Assembly (NCBI RefSeq): GCF_900168065.1
Contig: NZ_FUZZ01000002.1
Location: 744,001-808,000 of the forward strand
Reading direction: 5' to 3'
Length of the DNA stretch: 64,000 nt
From: Chitinophaga ginsengisegetis
GTDB taxonomy: Bacteria > Bacteroidota > Bacteroidia > Chitinophagales > Chitinophagaceae
Positions within the stretch are counted from its first letter, which is position 1. Every line of letters begins with the position of its first letter. The position numbers and the translations under genes were made by a program. The notes below the pieces were generated by a model. It saw only the letters and a program-made list of their open reading frames with translations. It ran no database searches and had not been told where the DNA came from. Shown piece by piece: positions 8,522-18,479 of the stretch.

Positions 8522-9601
8522 ATGATCGAGCGCAACCGGGTAAATATATTGATGGCCAGGAAAGTATCCGGAGAGGCCACCACAGAAGAACTGAAAGAAC
8601 TGGAAATGCTACTGATGCAATTTCCGGAGCTGCAGTATGCTTTTACCATTATCGGGGATATCAGTTCCGTGAACAGCGCCAACGGATTTTCCCCGGCAGA
8701 AGAAGAGCAACTGGCCAGCGAGGGAATGGACCGCATCAACCTGTTCCTCCAGCAGGAACAGGAGCTGCCTCCCGCCAAACGGTTGATTCCCTGGCGTATG
8801 ATCAGCGGCATTGCCGCCGGCATCGCTATACTCATCACGGCATATACCCTGTGGCCGGTCGTGCCGCGCAAACAGGCTTTCCGCAATGAAGTGGTTACCA
8901 AAACCGGCTCCAAAACCAGCGTGGTACTGCCAGATGGCACCAGCGTAATACTCAACGCCTGCAGCCGCCTCCAATACGACGCCACCCGTTTCCTGAACGG
9001 CGAGCGTGAGGTGAGTCTTACCGGTGAAGCGTACTTTGATGTAAAGCATGACCCCGCGCATCCGCTCATCATCCAATCCGGCAACATAAATATCCGGGTG
9101 CTGGGAACTGTATTCAATGTAAAAGCCTATACAGAAGATGCCACCGTGGAAACAACCCTGCTCAGCGGAAAAGTGGAAGTGGATTTCCCGGATAATGATC
9201 ATGGCGGAGCGAGGAAAACCGTACAGCTGCAACCGGAACAAAAATTAATCATCGGCATAAAAGAAAATAAACAAATACCTGTAAACAGAAAAACCAACTT
9301 CAGCATCACACCGGTAAAAACAATGGCTGCTGCCGGCAACCATACCACAGCGGAAAAACCAGCCACCGCCTGGGTTAACGACCGCTTCGACTTTGACAAT
9401 GTAACGTTTGAACAACTATCGCACGACCTGGAACGCTGGTTCAACGTAACCCTGCGTTTTAAAAATGATAAATACAAACACGAAGTATTTACAGGCGCAT
9501 TCCGGAAACAAAGTATTGAAGATGTATTGCAGGCATTACAACTGATGTCGGGCTTTCATTATGAGATGAACACGAAAGAAAATGTTATTTACATATGGTA
9601 A
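8522..9601 (+). CDS. FecR-family anti-sigma factor (locus 1)
   Basis: 359 residues. A cytoplasmic N-terminal helical part (1-90) is followed by one membrane helix (about 93-113), the FecR periplasmic domain (about 124-220, with TSVVLPDGTSVILN and GEAYFDV), and a C-terminal DUF4974 domain (about 285-358) that contacts the STN domain of the receptor. By family knowledge it holds the ECF sigma factor inactive until the receptor binds ligand. It directly precedes the STN-SusC gene at 9780. Confidence 0.93.
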   Translation: MIERNRVNILMARKVSGEATTEELKELEMLLMQFPELQYAFTIIGDISSVNSANGFSPAEEEQLASEGMDRINLFLQQEQELPPAKRLIPWRMISGIAAGIAILITAYTLWPVVPRKQAFRNEVVTKTGSKTSVVLPDGTSVILNACSRLQYDATRFLNGEREVSLTGEAYFDVKHDPAHPLIIQSGNINIRVLGTVFNVKAYTEDATVETTLLSGKVEVDFPDNDHGGARKTVQLQPEQKLIIGIKENKQIPVNRKTNFSITPVKTMAAAGNHTTAEKPATAWVNDRFDFDNVTFEQLSHDLERWFNVTLRFKNDKYKHEVFTGAFRKQSIEDVLQALQLMSGFHYEMNTKENVIYIW

Positions 9602-9666
9602 AACACAACATCCAAACGTCATCTATGGCTTGATAATCCACTGATTTTTTATTGCAGACAGCAAAT

Positions 9667-9700
9667 AAAAAAAGGGAAATGCAGCAACATTCCCCCTTTT
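9667..9700 (+). terminator. weak hairpin between FecR and SusC of locus 1
   Basis: An A-rich left arm ending GGGAAATG pairs with CATTCCCCCTTTT across a short loop, with one bulge. A T run ends the right arm. It may reduce readthrough from the anti-sigma gene into the receptor operon. Confidence 0.45.
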
Positions 9701-9779
9701 AAAATGCTGGCTAAACAATGTAAACCGATTTCCTTACGATCTGGTAACGGCTCATTATTTAACCTAACGAAACAAATTT

Positions 9780-12700
9780 ATGAAAAAAAGCTATTGGTGG
9801 CCTTCCCATATTCCCCAGCGGAATATGAGGAAACTATTATTGCGTATGAAACTAACCTCCGTATTGCTTTGCGCCGGGTTCTTACAACTAAGCGCACATG
9901 GGTTTTCACAGGAACGGATCAGTGTTAATTATAACAATATTAACATTGGTAAGCTGCTGACTGTCATAGGACAGAAGAGCGACTATACTTTCCTGTACAA
10001 AAATGCCAGCATCCCCGACCGGAAAATCTCTATCTCCATGAAAGATGCTCCGGTGGCGGAGATCCTGGATAAGGCGCTCGCAGGCACCTCGCTGGGATAT
10101 AAGATCATGAAAGATAACCTGGTGGTAATCCTGGAAGCAGGTGAAACCGTACAGAATGTTCATATAAGAGGACGGGTAACCGACGAAGCCGGCAACCCGC
10201 TGATTGGCGTTACCGTGCTGGTAAAAGGTACCACACAGGGCGCTAAAACAGATAATGATGGCCGCTTTACCCTGGAAGTACCCGAAAACGCCACCGTGGA
10301 ATTCACCTACGTTGGCTACGAAGCCCAGCAGATGAAAGCACGTGACGGCGCCTCTCTTAACATTGCCATGAAAGCCAATTCCAGCGGCCTCAATGAAGTA
10401 GTGGTAGTAGGTTACGGCAAACAGAAAAGGGCTAATCTCAGCGGCGCGGTAGATGCTATTTCCGGTAAAGAACTGGAAAGCCGCCCTATCGCCAATATCG
10501 GTAACGGCCTGCAGGGATTATTACCCAACCTGAATATCACCAATAACAACGGCCGCGTATCTTCCGCACCAAAATTTAACCTGCGTGGTATGACCTCCAT
10601 CAACGGCGGCGATCCCTTCATCCTGGTAGATAACATCCCTTTTACCAATGAAGAAGTGTCGCGCCTCAACCCCGCCGATGTGGAAAGCGTAACCACCCTG
10701 AAAGACGCCGCCTCCGCCGCCATCTATGGCGCCCGCGCCGCCTTCGGGGTAGTGCTCATTACTACCAAATCGGGAAAAGACGGCCGCCTCCTGATGAATG
10801 CCAACGCCAACTACGCCGTGCGCACATTAGGACTGGTACCAAAAATCATTACAGACCCGCTCACCACCATGCAATACAAGCATGATGCCGCCACACCACT
10901 GTATGATCTGTACCCCGCCGCCGACAGGGCCTATGCAGAAAAACTTGCCAACGACCCTTCTTTGCCAAGAGTAATCGTAAGCCCCACCGATAAAACAAAA
11001 TATGCCTATTACGGATCTACCGACTGGCTCCATGAAGTATACCAGAAAACAGCGCCCGCGTATAATGCCAACTTCAACATTTCCCGCGGAGATGAAAAAC
11101 TGAACTACTACTTCTCCGGAGATTATTACAAACAGGATGGTATGCTCCGCTATAATCCCGATCAATACACACGCTATAACATGCGTGCAAAAGCTACCTA
11201 TACCATCAACGACCGCGTGAAAATTGGTAGCAACACCATGTACACCAACACCACCTATTCGCAACCCGCCAATACCGTTGATTACTTATTTTTTCATAAT
11301 GCAAACCGCACCCCTTCTTTGTCCGTGCCCCGCAACCCGGATGGTACCTGGACTTCAGACGGCGCGGCATTACTGGGTAACCTCCAGAGTGGCGGCCGCT
11401 CCGCAGATACCTGGAGCGAATTTATGACCACGCTCAACGCAGAAATAAACCTGGTGAAAGATGTATGGACCCTGAAAGGAGATGCTACCTACCGCCGCGG
11501 AAATAACGTAGGTAAATCCTATACACTGCCGGTTCCCTACAGCAACGGGCCGGATCAGCCTACCCAATATACCAACGGTAACCAGTCGTCCGCCAACAAC
11601 AGTACTAGTGAGCTGAAGTATAACGTGTATAATGTTTACACCGACTTCCACAAAACATTCAATAAAAAACATGCCGTTGGCGCACTCGCAGGGTTCAACC
11701 AGGAATACCATTACACCAATATATTCAATGTAAACAGGCAGGGACTCATCAGCACACAATACCCCACCCCGCAACTGGCTACCGGCAATATCACGGAAAA
11801 ACAAACAATTGAAGATTGGGCTGTAAGAGGTATCTTCTATCGCCTGAATTATACCTACGATGATAAATATATTGTAGAAGTAAATGGCCGTAACGACGGG
11901 TCATCACGCTTCCGCGCCGATAACCGCTGGGGCTTCTTCCCATCCGCTTCTGCTGCATGGGTGATTTCCAAAGAGAAATTCTTCAGCGATATTAAAGGCA
12001 TCGATCTCCTGAAACTCCGCGGCTCCTATGGTTCCCTGGGCGATCAGCAATGGAAAGCCTACGGTTACATGCCGCTCATGTCGGCCGGTAACATCAACTC
12101 CGTATTAAATGGCCAGCTGCCTATTGGCGTATATGCACCAACACCGGTTACCGCCACCTACACCTGGCAGTCGGTGAAAACCGTTAACGGCGGTATCGAC
12201 TTCAGCATGCTGAAAGAAAGATTATTCTTCAGCTACGACCGCTACACCCGCTATACCAACGGCATGTTCGCCAAAAGCCAGGAACTGCCCAACGTATACG
12301 GCGCACCGGCTCCAAGAACCAATTCTGCCGACCTGAAAACACGCGGATGGGAAATGACCCTCTACTGGCGCGATCAGTTTAAAATCGGCAACAACGACTT
12401 CGGATACGGCGTAAAATTACTGGTGGCCGACAGCCGTTCCTTTATTACCCGCTTCACCAATCCTACCGGTACGCTCGCCAACTACGACGCCGGCTCACTG
12501 GAAAACCGCAACTACTACCAGGGACAGGAAATAGGTGATATCTGGGGCCTTGTTACAGAAGGATTTTTCCAGAACGAAGATGAACTGAAGTCACATGCCA
12601 AACAATCCAAAGTAGGTTCAGACGATCAGCAGTACCAGTTCTATGTAGGCGATCTGAAATTTAAAGATCTCAATGGCGATGGCTCGGTAGACTATGGCGA

Positions 12701-13238
12701 CAATACCATCAGCAACCCCGGCGACAGGAAAATAATCGGTAACAATATGCCGCGCTTTCCATACAGCATCGACCTCACCGCCTCCTACAAAGGTTTCGAT
12801 TTCCGCGCACTCATCCAGGGTATCGGAAAAAGAGACTGGTACCCCAATGCAGGTAACCACTACTTCTGGGGTGTATATTCACAACCGTGGACAAACGTAC
12901 AGGTACACAACCTCGATCGCTGGACTCCCGAAACACCCAATGGTTACTTCCCGCGCCTGAAATCATATATCGCGGAAGATGCCACCGAGCTGGGCGCACC
13001 GCAAACCAGGTACCTGCAAAATGCAGCGTATACCCGTCTCAAAAATGTTTCTATCGGCTATACCATTCCAAAGTCCATCACAGAGAAGTACAAGATCCTC
13101 CGCTTCCGTGTTTATTTCAGTGCGGAAAATATCTTTACCATCTCCCACCTGAAAGCGAATATCGATCCTGAAGGACTGGACGGTTCTGTATATCCTTACC
13201 AGAAAACATACTCGTTCGGATTAAACCTGAACTTTTAA
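9780..13238 (+). CDS. SusC-type TonB-dependent transducer with STN domain (locus 1)
   Basis: 1152 residues. Order: N-terminal leader and hydrophobic signal (signal-like part about 16-44, ending GFSQ), STN domain (about 55-118), carboxypeptidase-regulatory-like domain (about 128-205), a NEVVVVGYGKQKRANLSG box, plug with TLKDAASAAIYGARAAFGVV, and a 22-strand-type barrel to the end. Start ATG 9780 is annotated; ATG codons for Met16 and Met23 are alternatives. The STN domain marks a receptor that also signals, through FecR at 8522. SusD follows 20 nt downstream. Substrate unknown; the phosphoesterase at the end of the operon hints at a phosphorylated ligand (inference). Confidence 0.95.
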   Translation: MKKSYWWPSHIPQRNMRKLLLRMKLTSVLLCAGFLQLSAHGFSQERISVNYNNINIGKLLTVIGQKSDYTFLYKNASIPDRKISISMKDAPVAEILDKALAGTSLGYKIMKDNLVVILEAGETVQNVHIRGRVTDEAGNPLIGVTVLVKGTTQGAKTDNDGRFTLEVPENATVEFTYVGYEAQQMKARDGASLNIAMKANSSGLNEVVVVGYGKQKRANLSGAVDAISGKELESRPIANIGNGLQGLLPNLNITNNNGRVSSAPKFNLRGMTSINGGDPFILVDNIPFTNEEVSRLNPADVESVTTLKDAASAAIYGARAAFGVVLITTKSGKDGRLLMNANANYAVRTLGLVPKIITDPLTTMQYKHDAATPLYDLYPAADRAYAEKLANDPSLPRVIVSPTDKTKYAYYGSTDWLHEVYQKTAPAYNANFNISRGDEKLNYYFSGDYYKQDGMLRYNPDQYTRYNMRAKATYTINDRVKIGSNTMYTNTTYSQPANTVDYLFFHNANRTPSLSVPRNPDGTWTSDGAALLGNLQSGGRSADTWSEFMTTLNAEINLVKDVWTLKGDATYRRGNNVGKSYTLPVPYSNGPDQPTQYTNGNQSSANNSTSELKYNVYNVYTDFHKTFNKKHAVGALAGFNQEYHYTNIFNVNRQGLISTQYPTPQLATGNITEKQTIEDWAVRGIFYRLNYTYDDKYIVEVNGRNDGSSRFRADNRWGFFPSASAAWVISKEKFFSDIKGIDLLKLRGSYGSLGDQQWKAYGYMPLMSAGNINSVLNGQLPIGVYAPTPVTATYTWQSVKTVNGGIDFSMLKERLFFSYDRYTRYTNGMFAKSQELPNVYGAPAPRTNSADLKTRGWEMTLYWRDQFKIGNNDFGYGVKLLVADSRSFITRFTNPTGTLANYDAGSLENRNYYQGQEIGDIWGLVTEGFFQNEDELKSHAKQSKVGSDDQQYQFYVGDLKFKDLNGDGSVDYGDNTISNPGDRKIIGNNMPRFPYSIDLTASYKGFDFRALIQGIGKRDWYPNAGNHYFWGVYSQPWTNVQVHNLDRWTPETPNGYFPRLKSYIAEDATELGAPQTRYLQNAAYTRLKNVSIGYTIPKSITEKYKILRFRVYFSAENIFTISHLKANIDPEGLDGSVYPYQKTYSFGLNLNF

Positions 13239-13257
13239 TTAATTCAAACATCGGAAC

Positions 13258-15051
13258 ATGAAAAATAAAAGGCTTTATTTATCACTCATCATACTGGGCT
13301 GTGCAGCAGCTTCCTGTAACAAGGACTTCCTGCAACGCAACCCGCAAACGGAGATCTCACCGGAAGCATACTTCAACTCACCACAGGATCTGAACACTTA
13401 CATCAACGGTTTATTCGACGATAACCTTTCGGCGCCGTATGACGACAATAACTCCGATAACGTTTCCGGCAACACCGGCAGCGAAATGGACAAACTGGTG
13501 CACAACACCCTCGACGAAAACACCGTTGGCGGATGGAACGACTGGGATGTACTGCGCGATATCAACTTCCTGCTGGATAACGCCGGCAAAGCAAAAGGTG
13601 ATGCTGCCGACATTAATCACTACATAGGCATTGCCCGCTACTTCCGTGCGAGATTTTATTTTGAAAAGATAGCCACCTATTCTGATGTGCCCTGGTACGG
13701 CCACGCATTAACAGATGTAGACCCCGATCTGTACAAAGGTCGTGATCCACGGTCCGCAGTGGCCGACTCTGTGCTGGCCGACCTGCAATTTGCTGTGGAT
13801 AATATTAAGGTAGATGATAAAGACAACGGCACCCGCGTAAATAAATACGCTGCCCTGGCGCTCATGTCCCGCTTCTGCCTTTTCGAAGGAACATTCAGAA
13901 AATATCACGACGAAGTAAAGCTTGCCGGCACCGCTGAATCTTTCCTCCAGAAGGCCGTATCAGCAGCGCAACAGGTAATAAGCAGTAACCGATATGTGAT
14001 CTACAATAACGGCAAAGGCGGGGAAGATTACCGCACTTTGTTTTCCAGTCTTTCCTTAAACGGCAACAAAGAAATTATCCAATGGAGAGATTATCCACAG
14101 AGTCTTGGTAAAGGCAACAACACGCATACCGTACTCGGATGGACCTGGTCGCTCAGCCAGAGCCTTGTATACAGCTACCTGATGAAAGACGGCACGCCGT
14201 TCACTTCACAGCCAGGCTATGATAAAACAGGCTTCACCGCTACCTTCAAAAACCGCGATCCGCGCCTGGCCGAAACAGTGGCCTATCCCGGCTTTTCCAC
14301 CACGCAGGATAATAACCTCTACATCGCAAAGCCTAACCTCGGCGCTTACGATCAGCTGAAGTTTTATCCACGCGATCCGAAACAACGCCAGGGCTGGGAA
14401 ACTAACTATACCGCATTACCCGTATACCGTTACGCCGAAGTACTGCTCAACTTCGCTGAAGCAAAAGCAGAACTGGGTAGCCTCACACAGGCCGATCTTG
14501 ACATATCCGTGAACCTGCTGCGCCGCAGGGTGCAAATGCCCGACCTCAACCTTGTTACTGCCAACGGAAACGTGGACCCGGTGCTGAATGCAGCCTACCA
14601 GGTAAGCGGTGCCAATAAAGGCGTGCTGCTGGAAATACGTCGTGAAAGAAGAGTGGAACTGGCCTGCGAAGGGCTGCGTCTCAAAGATATCAATCGTTGG
14701 AGAGCAGGCGCGCGTTTACAGGAAGCACCACAGGGCATGTATGTTCCCGCACTCGGCGGCATTGATATGAGTGGCGACAACGTAGCCGACATCGCTATAC
14801 TGCCAAACACTACAGATACTTCTTCTATCGCCGGGTTACCCGCTGATGTGAGGGCAAAATTGTCACGTTTCTATCTCACGGATAAAAACGGGGAAAATAA
14901 TTTCTACCTCGACAACGGCACCAATGGTCATATCAAATTTACTGCCGACCGCGCCGGCCGTACTTTTAAAGAGCCCCAGTTTTACTATCGTCCTATACCA
15001 AAACAACAGACGATACTGAATGATAAACTGAAACAGATATTCGGCTGGTAA
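13258..15051 (+). CDS. SusD/RagB-family lipoprotein (locus 1)
   Basis: 597 residues. Lipoprotein signal with lipobox-like LGCAAASC (Cys20). N-terminal SusD pattern (NKDFLQRNPQTEISPEAYF), TPR-like helices (YFRARFYFEKIATYSDVPW) and the conserved C-terminal RRERRVELACEGLRLKDINRW. SusD proteins form a lid over their SusC partner and capture ligand at the cell surface. It lies 20 nt after its SusC and is followed by a long perfect hairpin. Confidence 0.95.
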   Translation: MKNKRLYLSLIILGCAAASCNKDFLQRNPQTEISPEAYFNSPQDLNTYINGLFDDNLSAPYDDNNSDNVSGNTGSEMDKLVHNTLDENTVGGWNDWDVLRDINFLLDNAGKAKGDAADINHYIGIARYFRARFYFEKIATYSDVPWYGHALTDVDPDLYKGRDPRSAVADSVLADLQFAVDNIKVDDKDNGTRVNKYAALALMSRFCLFEGTFRKYHDEVKLAGTAESFLQKAVSAAQQVISSNRYVIYNNGKGGEDYRTLFSSLSLNGNKEIIQWRDYPQSLGKGNNTHTVLGWTWSLSQSLVYSYLMKDGTPFTSQPGYDKTGFTATFKNRDPRLAETVAYPGFSTTQDNNLYIAKPNLGAYDQLKFYPRDPKQRQGWETNYTALPVYRYAEVLLNFAEAKAELGSLTQADLDISVNLLRRRVQMPDLNLVTANGNVDPVLNAAYQVSGANKGVLLEIRRERRVELACEGLRLKDINRWRAGARLQEAPQGMYVPALGGIDMSGDNVADIAILPNTTDTSSIAGLPADVRAKLSRFYLTDKNGENNFYLDNGTNGHIKFTADRAGRTFKEPQFYYRPIPKQQTILNDKLKQIFGW

Positions 15052-15072
15052 ACCGGATGAACAGTGATGAGC

Positions 15073-15139
15073 AGGATTACCACGATCCATGTTTTTGCAG
15101 GGAATGACTCACTGCAAAAACATGGATCGTGGTAATCCT
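15073..15139 (+). terminator. 28-bp perfect hairpin between SusD and phosphoesterase
   Basis: Left arm 15073-15100 and right arm 15112-15139 are perfectly complementary over 28 bp, with an 11-nt loop. The right arm runs into five T residues. This is unusually long for a simple terminator and sits inside the apparent SusCD-phosphoesterase operon, 39 nt before the next start. Confidence 0.75.
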
Positions 15140-15178
15140 TTTTAATACCGCAATCATGCTTATAAAATAAACCCATTC

Positions 15179-17641
15179 ATGAAAAAATTACTCTTAACCC
15201 TCCTCATCGCCTGCAGCCTGCAAACACTGATGGCACAGGGATTCTCAGGGCAGGTGTTTACAGACAATAATGCCGACGGCAAACCAAACAACGCGGAAAA
15301 AGGACTCGCAGGCGTGCGTGTATCCGACGGACTCCATGTAGCCATCACCGATGCCAACGGTAACTATCACCTCCCCGGCCACACGAAAACAAGATTTATA
15401 TTTATCACCACACCCGCCGGATACCGGTTCACCAAAGCATTCTATATACATACCGATAGTACCCTGTCCACCTACGACTTTGGCGTGCAGCCGGTGATTA
15501 AAGCCACAGCAGCCGCCGCAAAGTTTGTTCGGCTCACCGATACAGAAACCTACCAGTTCAACAGCTGGATCACCGATGCAAAAGAATATGCGCACAATGA
15601 AAACGCTGATTTCATGATCCATACCGGCGATATCTGCTACGAAAAAGGTATGGCATTCCACGCGCAATACATCAATACCCGCACAATGGGAGTACCCGTA
15701 TATTACTGCATCGGCAACCACGACCTGGTAAAGGGTCCGTACGGAGAAGCATTGTACGAGTCCCTGTTTGGCCCGGTGTTCTACTCCTTTGATGCCGGCC
15801 CCGCGCACTTCATTGTAACGCCCATGCGCAACGGCGATTATCAACCTTCCTATACCGTAGATGATGTAGTGCAATGGCTGAAAAATGATCTTGCCAACAC
15901 GGCGCCTGAAAAGCCCGTGATCGTGTTCAATCACGACCTGCTCACTTATGATACATTGTTTACCATCCGTTCAAAAAACGATAGCATCAACCTCAATGAA
16001 CATCACCTCAAAGCCTGGATCTATGGCCACTGGCATATCAACTTTGCGCGTACCCACGGCAACACCGGCATCCGCTCCCTCTGCGCTGCGCCGCCTCCCG
16101 ACGGCGGTATCGACAACTCCGCTTCCAACTTCGATATAATCGGCGTGGATAAAAACGGACTTTCGTTTGTGCAACGGCGTTATACCTATGTACACGATCA
16201 ACTGGTATCCGTGTCGCCGTCGGCAGCAGGCATTGCATTTGACCAGGATAAAATGGTGATCAGCGCAAACGCCTATCACACTGCTTCCCCGGTAAATAAA
16301 GTACTGTTCAGCTTATTCGATAAAAAAGGAAACCTCGTGAAGCAGGTATCGCTGCAACCCCGCACCGACTGGAACTGGTTTGCTACTACTTCCATTCCCG
16401 CTGCATGGTTAAATGGCGTATATACCTCAACGTTAGAAGCTACATTAGGTACCGGTAGGGTACTGTTCCGCAGGGATACATTTACGCTGGTAAAAAATAT
16501 GCCTGTAAAAACCAGTGCGAACGCCGCCGATTGGCCGGAAGTATTACAGAACATACAACGTACAGGCGTTACCGGTATATCCACCGCCGGATCACTGCAT
16601 TTAAACTGGACCGCAAACGTGGGAGGTAATATCTGGAAATCATCTCCCATATGCGCCGCAGGCAAAATATTCACAGGCACTATTGATGATGAAGGTAATC
16701 ACCATAGCAGCATCACCGCGCTGGATGCACAAACCGGCAAACAATTGTGGCAATTCCCCACCGGTAACTCCATTAAACACAGCATCAGCTACCACAACGG
16801 CCTGTTGCTGGCTACCGATGCAGAAGGCGTTACCTACGCCCTCGATGCCGCTACCGGTAAACTGAAATGGAAACATACGGGCGATCTGAAAAACCTGCCT
16901 GCCTATAATTCGGCCGGCGCTATCCACGATGGCGTTTACTTTACCGGCGCAGGCAATTATTTACAGGCTCTGGATATCCGCACCGGGCAGGTGAAATGGA
17001 CGAACCACGACTGGACCGGCGGGGAAGGCACTCCCGCGGCAATGGCTATCCACAACGGGCAGCTCATCACTTCTTCTAACTGGAACCACCTGTTTGCCCA
17101 CAATGCCGCCACCGGGAAATTGCAATGGAAACGCAGCGATGAAGGGATCCGCTTTCGCAGCGGCACACCCGCTTTCTTTGATAACTTATTGTATGTACAC
17201 GGTATCAATAAACTTCACATCCTGGACCCCGCTACCGGGAAAACAACAGACAGCATCCCCGTTACGGAAGAACTGAAAACCATGACGGCGCCGCTAGTCA
17301 CTAACGGGTATATCATCACCTGTACGGCTTCCGGTGGTATGCTGGCCTTCGATAAAAAAACAAAAAAAGAGCAGTGGCGTTTTGTACCGGGTGAAGCCCT
17401 GTTTTACTCTGCGCCTTATTCCTCCCCAAGCTCCGCCACTATCGAATCCACGCCCTTACTGGCCGGCAACCGCCTCATTGCAGGCGCGTCTGACGGGTAT
17501 GTATATGTGATAGACCTGGCCACCGGGACACTGATCAGCCGCTTCAATACCGGCGCGCCCGTGTTGGCGGATATGGCTGTGTATAACGGCATGCTGTATG
17601 TAGCAGATTTTTCAGGAAACGTAAATGCGTTCCGTTTATAA
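15179..17641 (+). CDS. secreted calcineurin-like metallophosphoesterase fused to PQQ-type beta-propeller
   Basis: 820 residues. Signal peptide 1-20. Residues about 22-105 form an Ig/SdrD-like N-terminal domain. The phosphoesterase domain (about 115-330) shows D121, GD (150-151), GNHD (179-182), NHD (251-253) and GHWH (283-286). The first motif reads DTE instead of the usual D-x-H or D-x-Q, so one metal ligand may differ. A further beta domain follows, then about 350 residues of PQQ-like blade repeats (GKQLWQFPTGN, GKLKWKHTGDL, GKLQWKRSDEG). The family hydrolyses phosphomono- or diesters. Placed after SusCD, it may release phosphate from a surface or periplasmic substrate (inference). Calcineurin-like phosphoesterases of this class are common in SusCD loci, but the propeller fusion is distinctive. 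Confidence 0.87.
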   Translation: MKKLLLTLLIACSLQTLMAQGFSGQVFTDNNADGKPNNAEKGLAGVRVSDGLHVAITDANGNYHLPGHTKTRFIFITTPAGYRFTKAFYIHTDSTLSTYDFGVQPVIKATAAAAKFVRLTDTETYQFNSWITDAKEYAHNENADFMIHTGDICYEKGMAFHAQYINTRTMGVPVYYCIGNHDLVKGPYGEALYESLFGPVFYSFDAGPAHFIVTPMRNGDYQPSYTVDDVVQWLKNDLANTAPEKPVIVFNHDLLTYDTLFTIRSKNDSINLNEHHLKAWIYGHWHINFARTHGNTGIRSLCAAPPPDGGIDNSASNFDIIGVDKNGLSFVQRRYTYVHDQLVSVSPSAAGIAFDQDKMVISANAYHTASPVNKVLFSLFDKKGNLVKQVSLQPRTDWNWFATTSIPAAWLNGVYTSTLEATLGTGRVLFRRDTFTLVKNMPVKTSANAADWPEVLQNIQRTGVTGISTAGSLHLNWTANVGGNIWKSSPICAAGKIFTGTIDDEGNHHSSITALDAQTGKQLWQFPTGNSIKHSISYHNGLLLATDAEGVTYALDAATGKLKWKHTGDLKNLPAYNSAGAIHDGVYFTGAGNYLQALDIRTGQVKWTNHDWTGGEGTPAAMAIHNGQLITSSNWNHLFAHNAATGKLQWKRSDEGIRFRSGTPAFFDNLLYVHGINKLHILDPATGKTTDSIPVTEELKTMTAPLVTNGYIITCTASGGMLAFDKKTKKEQWRFVPGEALFYSAPYSSPSSATIESTPLLAGNRLIAGASDGYVYVIDLATGTLISRFNTGAPVLADMAVYNGMLYVADFSGNVNAFRL

Positions 17642-17654
17642 GAACACCCGTCTT

Positions 17655-17698
17655 ATAAAAAGAGGATATCTCCGTTAAAAGAGATATCCTCTTTTTAT
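17655..17698 (+). terminator. intrinsic terminator ending locus 1
   Basis: Perfect 18-bp inverted repeat (17655-17672 and 17681-17698) with an 8-nt loop and T-rich right arm, starting 14 nt after the phosphoesterase stop. Confidence 0.9.
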
Positions 17699-17755
17699 AT
17701 AACAAATTATTATCTTACGAATATTGCTTCCCTTTTTTAAATATTTTATTATAGT

Positions 17756-18388
17756 TTGCAGCAGAAGTGGAATATTGAATACGGAAAGCAATTGCCAATC
17801 AACCAAACATATAACGAGAAGGCGCTTCTTTTACAGATAGCAGCGGGAGATGAAACTGCCTACAGGCAGGTATTTAACAGTCACTGGAACCAGATCTACC
17901 AGGTGGCCCTCAGCTTCCTCAAAACACCCGGAGAAGCGAAGGATGCAGTGCAAACAGTGTTCATCAAACTATGGGAAAAAAGACACAAACTGCCGGAAGT
18001 CGACAATTTCGACGCCTGGTTGTTTATTGTGGCCCGTAATACTATTGTCAACATCCTTCATCAGCAGGCGTCCTTTGTAGATGTTCACCAGGTGGAAGAC
18101 ACCGTTCCGGAAAACTATCTCACCCCCGACTCTTTACTGGAATACAAACAAACCGCCTCCCTCATCCAGGATGCCATTGCACAGTTGCCACCACAACAGT
18201 CGCTTATTTTCCGTTTAAGCCGGGAACAGGGTTTAACGCATCCGCAAATTGCACGCGAGCTGAATATCGCGCCAGCTACCGTGAAAAGCCATATGGTGCG
18301 GGCGCTGAACACCATCCGGGAATATGTCCGGAAACAGGGTGGCAACGCATTGCTCCTCATCTGGCTGCTTGAAAAATTAGGAAAATAA
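17756..18388 (+). CDS. ECF sigma-70 factor (locus 2)
   Basis: 210 residues if started at TTG 17756. There is no ATG between the upstream in-frame stop (17738) and the conserved region, so the gene must use a non-ATG start (TTG 17756 or TTG 17792). Region 2 (DAVQTVFIKLWEKRHKLPEV; FIVARNTIVNIL) and region 4 (LTHPQIARELNIAPATVKSHMVRALNTI) are clear. Co-directional with FecR at 18480 and the STN-SusC at 19786, the standard signalling order. The hydrophobic C-terminal tail (ALLLIWLLEKLG) is common in this group. Confidence 0.92.
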   Translation: MQQKWNIEYGKQLPINQTYNEKALLLQIAAGDETAYRQVFNSHWNQIYQVALSFLKTPGEAKDAVQTVFIKLWEKRHKLPEVDNFDAWLFIVARNTIVNILHQQASFVDVHQVEDTVPENYLTPDSLLEYKQTASLIQDAIAQLPPQQSLIFRLSREQGLTHPQIARELNIAPATVKSHMVRALNTIREYVRKQGGNALLLIWLLEKLGK

Positions 18389-18479
18389 AAAAAGTTTTCC
18401 CTCAACTGCACCTATCGCCCTTTTTTTTGGTCTTTATAGTAAAGGCGCTATTTTCTGATGTCTTAAAATGTAATCGTGT

